From Pseudomonas soli (GTDB lineage: Bacteria; Pseudomonadota; Gammaproteobacteria; Pseudomonadales; Pseudomonadaceae), in the NCBI RefSeq assembly GCF_900110655.1, contig NZ_FOEQ01000001.1, positions 843,152 through 907,151 of the forward strand: a stretch of DNA of 64,000 nucleotides, in the 5' to 3' direction. Below the pieces are notes generated by a model that was not told where the DNA came from, made no database searches, and saw only the letters and a program-made list of their open reading frames with translations. The translations under genes and the position numbers were made by a program. Positions 55,189-63,538 of this stretch are shown piece after piece. Numbering within the stretch: position 1 is the stretch's first letter; each line of letters opens with the position of its first letter.

Positions 55189-57663
55189 ATGATTCGCCCG
55201 TGTTCCCCTCGCAACGCCACCCTGCGCCATGCCATCCACGCTGCCGCCCTCGGCCTGGGCATGGCCTGCGCAGGCGTGCTGCCGACAGTCGCCGTCGCCG
55301 CGCCCGCCAGCCAGAGCCAGCAGCGCGACTGGAACATCCCGGCCGGCCCGTTGGCCGCCGCGCTGGACCAGCTGGCGCGCCAGGGGGGTCTGAACCTGTC
55401 GTTCGACGCCGGCAGCCTGCAGGGCAAGACCACCCAAGGCGTGCAGGGCCGGCATGACAGCGCGCAGGCGTTGCAGATCCTGCTGCGGGGCAGCGATGTG
55501 CAGGTCCAGCAGGAAAGCGAAAAGAGCTTCCTGCTGATACCCGCCCTGGAGATAGGCGATGCCCTGCAACTGGGCGCCACCAGCATCTCCAGCAACCGCC
55601 TGGGCGAGACCACCGAGCACAGCGGCTCCTACACCACTGGGGCGGTCACCATCGGCAAGACGCCGCAAAGCATCCGCCACACGCCGCAATCGGTGACCGT
55701 GGTCACCCGCCAGCGCATCGACGACCAGAACATCACCAACCTCACCAACCTGCTCGAGCAGACCCCAGGCGTGGTGGTCAACCTGACCGACAGTGAGCGG
55801 GTGCAGTACTACTCGCGCGGCTACCAGATCGATGCCATCCAGTACGACGGCGCCACCGTGGTGCAGAGCAGTGGCGGTGGTTCGTTCATCCAGAGCGATT
55901 CGGCAATCCTCGACCGCGCCGAGATCCTGCGCGGCGCCACCGGCATGCTGCGCGGCGCCGGCAACCCCTCCGGCACCGTCAACCTGGTGCGCAAGCGCCC
56001 CACCTATGAGTTCCAGGGCGAAGGCAGCGTCACCCTCGGCACCTGGGATGCCCAGCGCTACGTCGCCGACCTTTCCGGCCCCTTGACCGAGACTGGCAAC
56101 GTGCGTGGCCGGGTGATCGCGGTGCATGACGAGAAGGACCACTTCCAGCAATCGCGCCAGGAGCGCAAGGATGTGCTGTACGGGGTCATGGCCTTCGATC
56201 TCGACGACAGCACCACCCTGACCACTGGCCTCGAGTGGACCCAGCTCGACGCCACCGGCGCCTGGGGCAACCTGCCGGCCGACTACGACGGTTCGCCACT
56301 GCCGTTCGGCCGCAGCACCTACCTGGGCGCCGACTGGAACCGCTGGAACCGCAGCAACCTGCAGACCTTCGCCGAGCTCGAGCATCGCTTCGACAATGAC
56401 TGGACGCTCAAGCTGATGGCCCAGCGCACCCACTTCGAGCTGGACGACAACGGCTTCAAGCAGACCTACTTCAGCCGTGCCACCGGCACCGCCAACCCGA
56501 CCCGCAACCCTTACCTGATGAGCTACCAGGTCACCGAAGGCGATGGCGGCGAGAGCCTGCAGAACAACCTCAGTGCCACCCTCAACGGCCCGTTCGACCT
56601 GCTCGGTCGCAGCCACGAGCTGATGCTGGGCGTCGAACGCATCCGCAACGACTCCTACGCCTCGGCCACCAACAATGTGCAATCGGGCGTGTTCGACATC
56701 CGCACCTGGGACCCGAAGACCAGCCTGGCCAACCCGAGCATCGACATCACCGCCCACCCGGTACGCACCCGCACCACCCAGGAAGGTGCCTATGCCACCT
56801 GGCGCATCTCCCTGGCCGATCCGCTCACCGCGATCATCGGCGCCCGCGCCAACTGGTATGACTACGAGCAGGAAAACAACACCAAGGCCAACGGCAAGTT
56901 CAGCGTCGACAACGAGATCGTGCCCTACGCCGCGCTGATCTACGACCTCAACGAGAACTTCAGCACCTACGCCAGCTACACCGAGATCTTCAACCCGCAG
57001 ACCAACACCGATGCCGCCGGCTCCGTGCTCGAGCCGGTCACCGGCGAAGCCTACGAGACCGGGATCAAGGGCGAGTTCTACGAGGGCCGGCTGAACACCT
57101 CGCTGGCGTTCTTCCGCATCTACCAGGTCGGCAACGCACTGGACGACCTCAGCGGGCCTAACCCGTGCCTGCCCAACTACACCAGCGGCTATTGCAAGGT
57201 CGCCGCGGGCAAGAACCGCAGCCAGGGCTTCGAGCTGGAGATTTCCGGCGAAGTGCTGCCGGGCTGGAACGTGACCGGCGGCTACACCTACAACACCACC
57301 GAATACCTCAAGGACACCACCGGCAACAACGGCAACCCGATCCGCACCACCGACCCCAAGCGCATGCTGCGCCTGTTCACCAGCTATCGCCTGCCGGGCG
57401 AGCTGCAGGCCTGGACCGTGGGCGGCGGCGTGCAGGCGCAGAGCGCCATCTACAACCGCAGCGGCACAGCCGAAGCTTCGCAGTCGGGGTATGCGGTGTA
57501 CAACGCGATGGTGAACTACCGCTTCAACGACAACTATTCGTTGCAGTTGAACGCCAACAACCTGTTCGACAAGAAGTACTACCGCCAGGTGGCGCCGACG
57601 CCGACCGGGTACTACTGGGGCGATCCGCGCAATGTGTCGGTGACCTTGCGCGGAACCTTCTGA
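55189..57663 (+). CDS. TonB-dependent siderophore receptor with signalling domain
   Basis: 824 residues. A long signal peptide is followed by a secretin/TonB short N-terminal (STN) domain (about residues 46-115, WNIPAGPLAAALDQLARQGG), the plug domain (TPQSVTVVTRQRIDDQNITN; LRGATGMLRGAGNPSGTVN) and a 22-strand barrel ending in Phe (VTLRGTF). The STN domain interacts with the FecR-like protein encoded upstream, so this is a transducer receptor of the FpvA/FecA kind that induces its own synthesis when its ferric siderophore is present. The siderophore is unknown; no biosynthesis genes lie here, so it may use a foreign siderophore. Confidence 0.94.
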   Translation: MIRPCSPRNATLRHAIHAAALGLGMACAGVLPTVAVAAPASQSQQRDWNIPAGPLAAALDQLARQGGLNLSFDAGSLQGKTTQGVQGRHDSAQALQILLRGSDVQVQQESEKSFLLIPALEIGDALQLGATSISSNRLGETTEHSGSYTTGAVTIGKTPQSIRHTPQSVTVVTRQRIDDQNITNLTNLLEQTPGVVVNLTDSERVQYYSRGYQIDAIQYDGATVVQSSGGGSFIQSDSAILDRAEILRGATGMLRGAGNPSGTVNLVRKRPTYEFQGEGSVTLGTWDAQRYVADLSGPLTETGNVRGRVIAVHDEKDHFQQSRQERKDVLYGVMAFDLDDSTTLTTGLEWTQLDATGAWGNLPADYDGSPLPFGRSTYLGADWNRWNRSNLQTFAELEHRFDNDWTLKLMAQRTHFELDDNGFKQTYFSRATGTANPTRNPYLMSYQVTEGDGGESLQNNLSATLNGPFDLLGRSHELMLGVERIRNDSYASATNNVQSGVFDIRTWDPKTSLANPSIDITAHPVRTRTTQEGAYATWRISLADPLTAIIGARANWYDYEQENNTKANGKFSVDNEIVPYAALIYDLNENFSTYASYTEIFNPQTNTDAAGSVLEPVTGEAYETGIKGEFYEGRLNTSLAFFRIYQVGNALDDLSGPNPCLPNYTSGYCKVAAGKNRSQGFELEISGEVLPGWNVTGGYTYNTTEYLKDTTGNNGNPIRTTDPKRMLRLFTSYRLPGELQAWTVGGGVQAQSAIYNRSGTAEASQSGYAVYNAMVNYRFNDNYSLQLNANNLFDKKYYRQVAPTPTGYYWGDPRNVSVTLRGTF

Positions 57664-57685
57664 CCTGCCGTTCGATGGCTGGGGG

Positions 57686-58843
57686 TCAGTCCGCCACCGC
57701 CTGAAGCTTGCCTGCCCGGCGATAGGCCTGGCGGGCGAAGCACACGAACAGCCCCGCCATCAGCGCCAGCGCCATGGGCAGGCCATGGGGCGCCACGTCC
57801 ATCGCCGCGCCGCTGACCAGCGGCCCGACCAGGCTGCCGACGCCCCACAGCAAGCCGACGCTGGCGTTCGCCGTGACCAGGTCCTGGCCTTTGAAGCGCT
57901 GCCCGATCAGTACCAGCGCCAAGGTATAGATGCCCCCCGCCACCGCGCCGAGCACCACCAGCAGCGGCCACAGCAGCCAGGTCATCTGCAGCAGCCAGGG
58001 CAAGGCGATGCCGATCATCATTGCCACCAACCCGCATACCAGGTGCAGCCCGGTACGCTCGACCCGGTCGGCGAGCCAGCCCAGCGGCAGCTGGAAGAGC
58101 ATGTCGCCGGCGAACACCACGGTCACCATCAGCGCCGCCACGCCCACGGCGAAACCATGGCTGGTGGCGTACACCGGCAGCAGCGACAGCACCACGGCAT
58201 CGAAGAACGAGAAGAACAGCACCGCCACGCACAAGGCCGGGGCCACACGGAAGAAACCGGCCAGGCCGAAGCTCTTGGCGTCTTCCTCATGCTCGACATG
58301 ATCGTTGGGCACGGTGAACAGGATGCACAGCAAGGCCAGGCCATAGCAGAGGGTGACCACGCCGGTCAGCCATGGGCTATTGGCGCCCAACAGCGCCAGC
58401 AGCGCCGGGCCGAGCACCTGGAAGCCGGTGAAGCTGGTGGCGTACAGCGCCATGATCTTGCCGCGGTTGTGCTCGGGGCACAGCTCGTTGACCCACGACT
58501 CGCCGAGGATGATCGCGATGCCCATGCCAATACCGAGCCCCAGGCGCAGCAGCGCCAGCCACAGCATCGAGTCGAAGGCCCACTCGAGCAAGGCGATGCT
58601 AAGGGTGCACAGGCTGAAGCTCAGCAAGTAGATGACGCGGCGGGTCAGGTGCCGGCAACAAGCGTCGACCATGAACGCCGAGAGCATCATGCCCGCCGCC
58701 GGGATCGCCGAGATGATGCCGATCTCCAGCGTCCCCGCCCCCGCCTCGTGCAGACGCAACGACACCAGCGGCAGGCTCGCCCCGAGGCTGAAACCGACCA
58801 CCGACACGGCGAACAACAGGCCCGCCAGCAAACGCATGTTCAT
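57686..58843 (-). CDS. MFS transporter (YcaD-like)
   Basis: 385 residues, about 12 membrane helices. The text RLGLGIGMGIAIILGESWVNELCPEHNRG (helix 4/5) and GWLADRVERTGLHL (loop 8-9) resembles the YcaD/UMF subgroup. Direction and substrate are unknown. It converges on the TonB-receptor gene with a 22-bp gap. Another MFS gene lies 390 bp upstream on the same strand. Export of a siderophore or another metabolite is possible from the context but not shown. Confidence 0.83.
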   Translation of the reverse strand: MNMRLLAGLLFAVSVVGFSLGASLPLVSLRLHEAGAGTLEIGIISAIPAAGMMLSAFMVDACCRHLTRRVIYLLSFSLCTLSIALLEWAFDSMLWLALLRLGLGIGMGIAIILGESWVNELCPEHNRGKIMALYATSFTGFQVLGPALLALLGANSPWLTGVVTLCYGLALLCILFTVPNDHVEHEEDAKSFGLAGFFRVAPALCVAVLFFSFFDAVVLSLLPVYATSHGFAVGVAALMVTVVFAGDMLFQLPLGWLADRVERTGLHLVCGLVAMMIGIALPWLLQMTWLLWPLLVVLGAVAGGIYTLALVLIGQRFKGQDLVTANASVGLLWGVGSLVGPLVSGAAMDVAPHGLPMALALMAGLFVCFARQAYRRAGKLQAVAD

Positions 58844-59233
58844 GTACCACTCCTTGCAAGCCGGCGCACAGGGGCTCTGGCCCTGGCCGACTGGAAAATC
58901 CGCTGAAAGATGTTCGAACGCAGACGCCCGCCGTCACGCCGGGAAGGCGCGCTACGCAGGGGCGCGGATCAGTTCAGGGCAAGGTGTGGCGAGAAGGTGA
59001 AGGCGAACAGCACGCTGCGTCGACGCTTGAGCACCGTGTCGCTCGGCCACGCGCGGCGCGCTGTCGGGGCGACAGGCTGGCGGTGTGGGCGAAGACTACG
59101 GGTACGGCGCATTGCATCGGCTACGCAGGATATTGAGGAGGCGGCACTCTAGGCCAAGGTGATCCGGACCGTCAATCGCCACAGTGGCTTCGCCCTCTCT
59201 GTGGACGCCGCCGCGCTACAACGCCCGCTCCTC
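58844..59233. other. Intergenic region without a convincing gene
   Basis: A 390-bp gap between two MFS genes on the minus strand; the downstream gene's promoter must lie here. A short minus-strand frame at about 58974-59117 (MRRTRSLRLRP..., 47 codons, Arg-rich) has no ribosome site and I do not call it. Confidence 0.35.
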
Positions 59234-60448
59234 TCAGTGCTTGCCGGTGGAAGGCAAGAACACCGCCAGCAACCCGAACAATGGCAGGAACGAGCAAACC
59301 CCGTACACATACTCGATCCCACGCAGGTCGGCCACATACCCCAGCAGCGCCGCGCCGATCCCGCCAAACCCGAACATCAGCCCGAAGAAGATCCCGGCGA
59401 TCATCCCCACATTGCCCGGCACCAGTTCCTGGGCATACACCACGATGGCCGAGAACGCCGAAGCCAGGACAAAACCGATCACCACGCTGAGCACGGTGGT
59501 CCAGAACAGGTCGGCATAGGGCAGCGCCAGGGTGAACGGCGCCACGCCGAGGATCGAGAACCAGATCACCGCCTTGCGCCCGATGCGGTCACCTATGGGC
59601 CCGCCAAAGAAGGTGCCCGCCGCCACCGCGCCAAGGAACAGGAACAGATGCAGCTGCGAACTGGCCACCGACAGCTGGAACTTCTCGATCAAGTAGAAGG
59701 TGAAGTAGCTGGTGAAGCTGGCCATGTAGAAGTACTTGGAAAACACCAGCAGGCCCAGCACCACCAAGGCCATGATCACCCGCTGGCGCGAGATGCCGTG
59801 GGTGGCCTGCACCGCCTTGCGCGCCTTGGCCTGGTTCAGGTGCTCCTTGTACCAGCGGCGCAGCATCAAGGTCACGGCAAAGAAGAACAGCCCGGCCACG
59901 CCGAACCAGGCCACGTGGGTCTGGCCGAAGGGAATGACGATTGCCGCCGCCAACAACGGGCCAAGGGCGGAGCCTGCGTTGCCGCCGACCTGGAAGCTCG
60001 ACTGGGCCAGGCCGAAGCGCCCGCCCGAGGCCAGCCGGGCGATGCGCGAGGTCTCCGGGTGGAAGGTTGAGGAGCCAATGCCCACCAACGCCGAGGCCAG
60101 CAGGATCATCGGGAAGCTGCCAACGAAGGCCAGCATCACGATCCCCACCAGGGTGCACAGGGTGCCCAGCGGCAACAGGTTCGGCGTGGGCCGCTTGTCG
60201 GTGAAGAAGCCCACCCACGGCTGCAATAACGAGGCAGTGATCTGGAAGGTCAGGGTGATCAGGCCGATCTGGGCGAAGCTCAGGTTGTAGTTGGCCTTGA
60301 GCATCGGGTAGATCGCCGGCAGCACGGCCTGGATCAGGTCGTTGATCAGGTGCGCCAGGGCACAGAAACCAATGATGCTCATCACCAGCGGCGTGGCCGG
60401 GTTTGCCGGGCTGCTCGCGCTGGAAGTCGGGGTGCTGCTGATGGCCAT
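59234..60448 (-). CDS. MFS transporter, fosmidomycin-resistance (Fsr) type
   Basis: 404 residues, about 12 membrane helices. The N-terminal core IIGFCALAHLINDLIQAVLPAIYPMLKANY is characteristic of the Fsr/FHS-like group, and GSSTFHPETSRIARLASGGRFGLAQS follows in the loop after helix 4, another Fsr signature. Such pumps export fosmidomycin and related compounds; the natural substrate is unknown. It is divergent from the orphan fecR-like gene. Confidence 0.88.
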   Translation of the reverse strand: MAISSTPTSSASSPANPATPLVMSIIGFCALAHLINDLIQAVLPAIYPMLKANYNLSFAQIGLITLTFQITASLLQPWVGFFTDKRPTPNLLPLGTLCTLVGIVMLAFVGSFPMILLASALVGIGSSTFHPETSRIARLASGGRFGLAQSSFQVGGNAGSALGPLLAAAIVIPFGQTHVAWFGVAGLFFFAVTLMLRRWYKEHLNQAKARKAVQATHGISRQRVIMALVVLGLLVFSKYFYMASFTSYFTFYLIEKFQLSVASSQLHLFLFLGAVAAGTFFGGPIGDRIGRKAVIWFSILGVAPFTLALPYADLFWTTVLSVVIGFVLASAFSAIVVYAQELVPGNVGMIAGIFFGLMFGFGGIGAALLGYVADLRGIEYVYGVCSFLPLFGLLAVFLPSTGKH

Positions 60449-60550
60449 GGGCTGGATGTCCGTCTGCGGGTTGGGATCCGATTATCGTGAAACAAATAGA
60501 TACGAAGCTACCTTTTTATTTGCGCGAGCCTTCCATCCGACACGTACTTG

Positions 60551-60572
60551 TAAATAATTCTCAATATATTTA
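60551..60572. promoter_or_regulatory. Fur-box-like site before the orphan FecR gene
   Basis: TAAATAATTCTCAATATATTTA contains the complement of the Fur core (TTGAGAATTATT) and lies about 70 bp before the fecR ATG, in an A/T-rich segment. Confidence 0.6.
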
Positions 60573-60640
60573 GCATCCTTTCTCCTCTTCCCTGTGAACG
60601 CTGGGCGAAACCGCCCGCCCCCTGCGAGCAGACCGATCCC

Positions 60641-61573
60641 ATGAGCCCGATGCCCGCCTTGCAGCCCACGCCCGACCCCGAGCAAGAAGCCCTGGACTGG
60701 TTCTCGCGCCTGCGCCAACCCGGCTGCGACGAGGCCCTGCGCCAGGCATTCGCCAGCTGGTGCCAAGACCCGCTCAACGCCAGGGCCTATGCCCAGCTCG
60801 AAGCTTACTGGCAGCAGTTGCAGGTGCCGGCGGCCCGGCCCCGACCACGGGTCGCCAAGGTACGCCGCAACCGTGCCGGGCTGTGCCTGGCGCTGCTGTT
60901 CCTGATGCTGGTGGCGGCACTGGCCTGGCTCTACTGGCCACTGATGCAGCGCCTGGGCAGCGAATTGCACACCGACAGCGGCGAACGCCGCAGCGTGCGC
61001 CTGGCCGATGGCTCGACCCTGCACCTGGACAGCGCCAGCGCGATGAATGTCGACCTGCGTGGCCGCACCCGCCAACTGCATCTGGTGCAGGGCCAGGTCT
61101 ATCTAGAGGTGATGCTCGATGGCCGGGCCATGGAGGTGCAGGTCGATGACACCCGGATCCAGGTGTTCGGCACCCGCCTGCAGATCGCCCGCCATGCCGA
61201 CCACGACGAACTGGTGGTGCTCAGCGGCAAGGCCGCGGTCCTGCAGGGGGGCGACCAGCGCCTGGTGAATGCCGGTGAACGGGTGACGTTCAGCGAGAGC
61301 CGTATCAATTCGGTCGAAAAGATCGATGCCAGATTGGCCGATGCCTGGCGCAACGGCCAATTGAAGGCCAGGAACCTGCCGTTGAGCGAAGTGCTGGAGC
61401 GCCTGGCCGATTACCGTGGCCAGCGTGTCTGGATGATGAACGAGCAAGCAGCCTATCAGCGGATCAGCGGTGACTTCGACCTCGACCACCCGGCGCAGAG
61501 CCTCGAGCGCCTGGCCGCCGATCAGCAATTGCGCCTGCACAACCTGCTCGGCCACTGGCTGATCGTGCGTTGA
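60641..61573 (+). CDS. FecR-domain transmembrane sensor without neighbouring sigma factor or receptor
   Basis: 310 residues. It starts with a DUF4880 region (EQEALDWFSRLRQPGCDEALRQAFASWCQ), has one clear membrane helix (about residues 86-107, LCLALLFLMLVAALAWLYWPLM) and a periplasmic FecR domain (RSVRLADGSTLHLDSASAMNVDL) ending in a short STN-like segment (LPLSEVLERLADYRGQRVW). The neighbours are an MFS gene and tRNA-Met, so the cognate ECF sigma factor and receptor must be elsewhere or lost. A start at the next ATG (60650) is also possible; neither has a strong ribosome site. A Fur-box-like site lies upstream. Confidence 0.88.
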   Translation: MSPMPALQPTPDPEQEALDWFSRLRQPGCDEALRQAFASWCQDPLNARAYAQLEAYWQQLQVPAARPRPRVAKVRRNRAGLCLALLFLMLVAALAWLYWPLMQRLGSELHTDSGERRSVRLADGSTLHLDSASAMNVDLRGRTRQLHLVQGQVYLEVMLDGRAMEVQVDDTRIQVFGTRLQIARHADHDELVVLSGKAAVLQGGDQRLVNAGERVTFSESRINSVEKIDARLADAWRNGQLKARNLPLSEVLERLADYRGQRVWMMNEQAAYQRISGDFDLDHPAQSLERLAADQQLRLHNLLGHWLIVR

Positions 61574-61629
61574 GGCGCCCTTCCGGGCTAAGCGTTTGAA
61601 AGGTTGGAAATTTTTTTTGAAAACGTTGT

Positions 61630-61657
61630 TGACAGGATCGCGATTCGAGCTAATAAT
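61630..61657 (+). promoter_or_regulatory. Sigma-70 promoter of tRNA-Met
   Basis: -35 TTGACA (61630-61635), 16-17 bp spacer, -10 TAATAA/AATAAT (about 61652-61658), followed by a GC-rich discriminator (GCGCGCC). A T/A-rich UP-like tract (AAATTTTTTTTGAAAA, about 61609-61624) lies upstream. This is the layout of strong stable-RNA promoters. Confidence 0.8.
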
Positions 61658-61670
61658 GCGCGCCAAGTTG

Positions 61671-61747
61671 GCTACATAGCTCAGTTGGTTAGAGCATAGC
61701 ATTCATAATGCTGGGGTCCGGGGTTCAAGTCCCTGTGTAGCCACCAC
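61671..61747 (+). tRNA. tRNA-Met (anticodon CAT, elongator type)
   Basis: Acceptor stem GGCTACA/TGTAGCC with encoded ACCA. The D-arm is GCTCAGTTGGTTAGAGC, the anticodon arm TAGCA-TTCATAA-TGCTG gives CAT, and the T-arm contains GTTCAAGTC. The fully paired first base pair (G-C) points to the elongator rather than the initiator tRNA. The last base may be off by one. Confidence 0.95.
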
Positions 61748-61752
61748 CTTCT

Positions 61753-61785
61753 AAAAGGGCTTATCGAAAGATAAGCCCTTTTTCT
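61753..61785 (+). terminator. Intrinsic terminator of tRNA-Met
   Basis: AAAAGGGCTTATC-GAAA-GATAAGCCCTTTTT, a strong hairpin with a GAAA tetraloop and T-run directly after the tRNA. It can also act for the convergent LysE gene. Confidence 0.92.
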
Positions 61786-61800
61786 TTGCCCGCGAAAACG

Positions 61801-62415
61801 TTACTTCACTCCCGCCACCACCACGGCCAGCCCCAGGCCGATCAAGGCCACCCCGATTACCCGGTCAACCGTGCGCTGGCGCTCGATCATCGCCGCCCGC
61901 AGTCGCGCACTGGAAAAGAACACCGCCACCAGGCTGAACCACACCCAATGGGCAAACGACATGAACGCGCCATAGGCGAAGTCCAGCGCCAGCGGGCTGC
62001 CCGGCCGCACTACCTGGGTATAGGCGCTGACCACGAACAGCATGGTCTTGGGATTCAGCGCATTGGTCAGAAAGCCCGTGCGCAACGCGCTCGCCACGCT
62101 GGAAGCGCCTTGCGCCAGGCCGTCGAGGCTGATGCGCGTGGTGTTGGTCAGCGATTTATAGCCCAGGTACACCAGGTAGCCCGCCCCCACTACCTTCATG
62201 GCCAGGAACAGGGTCGGGGTCTGGCTGATGATCACGGCGATGCCGAGCACGGTGTACAGCACATGCACTTGCACGCCCAGGGCGATGCCTGCCGCGGCAG
62301 CGAGGCCAGCTTTGCGGCCTTGTGCGTAACTGCTGCGGGTGACCATGGCGAAGTCGGCGCCAGGACTGATGACAGCCAGAATGGTGAACAGGGCTACGGC
62401 GATGAGTTCGTTCAC
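61801..62415 (-). CDS. LysE-family amino-acid exporter
   Basis: 204 residues from the GTG at 62415 (VNELIAVALFTILAVISPG), with GAGGAT eight bases upstream; an ATG nine codons earlier would include that ribosome site and is less likely. Six hydrophobic helices and the family text VISPGADFAMVTRSSYAQGRKAGLAAAAGIALG are typical of LysE/RhtB exporters of amino acids or homoserine lactones. It is divergent from a LysR-type regulator gene, the usual arrangement for LysE-type pairs. Confidence 0.88.
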   Translation of the reverse strand: MNELIAVALFTILAVISPGADFAMVTRSSYAQGRKAGLAAAAGIALGVQVHVLYTVLGIAVIISQTPTLFLAMKVVGAGYLVYLGYKSLTNTTRISLDGLAQGASSVASALRTGFLTNALNPKTMLFVVSAYTQVVRPGSPLALDFAYGAFMSFAHWVWFSLVAVFFSSARLRAAMIERQRTVDRVIGVALIGLGLAVVVAGVK

Positions 62416-62543
62416 GAACAGGGATCCTCGATGAAAATTCACGGAAGATGGGATTATCCTGTTGCCTTGAACGAGTAAAAATCGATTTATAGTCTGGCTA
62501 ATCTGCTAGTTTTACTCACCTATTCGCATTGAATCGACTGGCC

Positions 62544-62612
62544 TATCGCGGGGCAGGCCCGCTCCCACGAGCGCAGCCTCAGCATGCGTGGGAGCGGGCT
62601 TGCCCCGCGATA
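62544..62612. repeat. REP doublet
   Basis: CTATCGCGGGGCAGGCCCGC and GGGAGCGGGCTTGCCCCGCG facing each other in the divergent gap between the LysE and LysR genes. It ends only about 20 bp before the LysR ATG, unusually close to a start codon. Confidence 0.85.
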
Positions 62613-62632
62613 AAGCCGGAACAGGCCAGCAC

Positions 62633-63538
62633 ATGAAACTGCCTCCCCTTACCGCCTTTCGCTACTTCGACATCGCCGCCCGCACTGAAAGCTTCGTGCG
62701 CGCCGCCGAGCACCTGCATGTCACCCACGGCGCCGTCAGCCGCCAGGTGCGCCTGCTCGAGGAAAGCCTCGGCGTGGCACTGTTCGAACGGCGCAACCGG
62801 GCAATCTTTCTCACCCCCGCCGGTCGCGAGTTGCACAGCACCACCCAGTCGATCTTCGAGCAATTGGAGGGCGCCGTGCAGCGCCTGCAACAGCAGCCAG
62901 AAGACAACGTACTGGTGGTCTCCTGCGAGCCGACCATCGCCATGCGCTGGCTGATCCCGCGCCTGCCGCGCTTTCACGCCGCACACCCCGACCTGCAACT
63001 GCACCTGGTGGCGGCCGGCGGGCCGGTGGACTTCGCCCGTGGCGGCATCGACCTGGCACTGCGCCGCGATGACTTCCATTGGGACCGCCAGCTGCACAGC
63101 CTGAAGATCTGCGATGAGTGGATCGGCCCGGTCGCAAGGCCAGACTTCAAGGGCCAACGCCTGCTGCACAGCACCACCCGCCCCGATGCCTGGGCCACCT
63201 GGCTACGCCTGAGCGGCCAAGGCATCCGGCACACGGCGCGCAGCGACTTCGAGCACTTCTACTTGTCGATCCAGGCCGCCAGCGCGGGCATGGGGCTGGC
63301 CATCGCCTCGGCGCTGATGGTTCGCGACGAACTGGACAATGGCCAGCTACAGGCGCCGTACAGCTTCCTGCGCGACGGCTCCGGCTACCACCTGCTCAGC
63401 CCGCAGCCGCTGGACGACGGCAGCAAGCGCCAGCGCTTCGCGCAGTGGGTCGGCGACGAGTGCCGAGCCTGTCTGGCTCACCTGGGCTTGCTGCAGAACG
63501 ACGACCCGGCCCCGCCGTCACCGCCCCAGGTGCGATAG
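62633..63538 (+). CDS. LysR-family transcriptional regulator (GcvA-like)
   Basis: 301 residues from ATG 62633 (MKLPPLTAFRYFDIAAR); a longer frame would run into the REP. The helix-turn-helix region is FVRAAEHLHVTHGAVSRQVRLLEESLG (about residues 20-46), and GcvA-type text (SCEPTIAMRWLIPRL) follows. It most likely controls the divergent lysE-type gene. Its 3' end overlaps the convergent M15 peptidase gene by 61 bp. Confidence 0.9.
   Translation: MKLPPLTAFRYFDIAARTESFVRAAEHLHVTHGAVSRQVRLLEESLGVALFERRNRAIFLTPAGRELHSTTQSIFEQLEGAVQRLQQQPEDNVLVVSCEPTIAMRWLIPRLPRFHAAHPDLQLHLVAAGGPVDFARGGIDLALRRDDFHWDRQLHSLKICDEWIGPVARPDFKGQRLLHSTTRPDAWATWLRLSGQGIRHTARSDFEHFYLSIQAASAGMGLAIASALMVRDELDNGQLQAPYSFLRDGSGYHLLSPQPLDDGSKRQRFAQWVGDECRACLAHLGLLQNDDPAPPSPPQVR

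Noticed and set aside
55123-56757. 544-codon open frame antisense to the TonB receptor
   Set aside because: It mirrors the receptor's codon pattern and has no recognisable motifs.
58974-59117. Arg-rich minus-strand frame of 47 codons (MRRTRSLRLRP...)
   Set aside because: There is no ribosome site or recognised family; it could be a leader peptide but nothing supports it.
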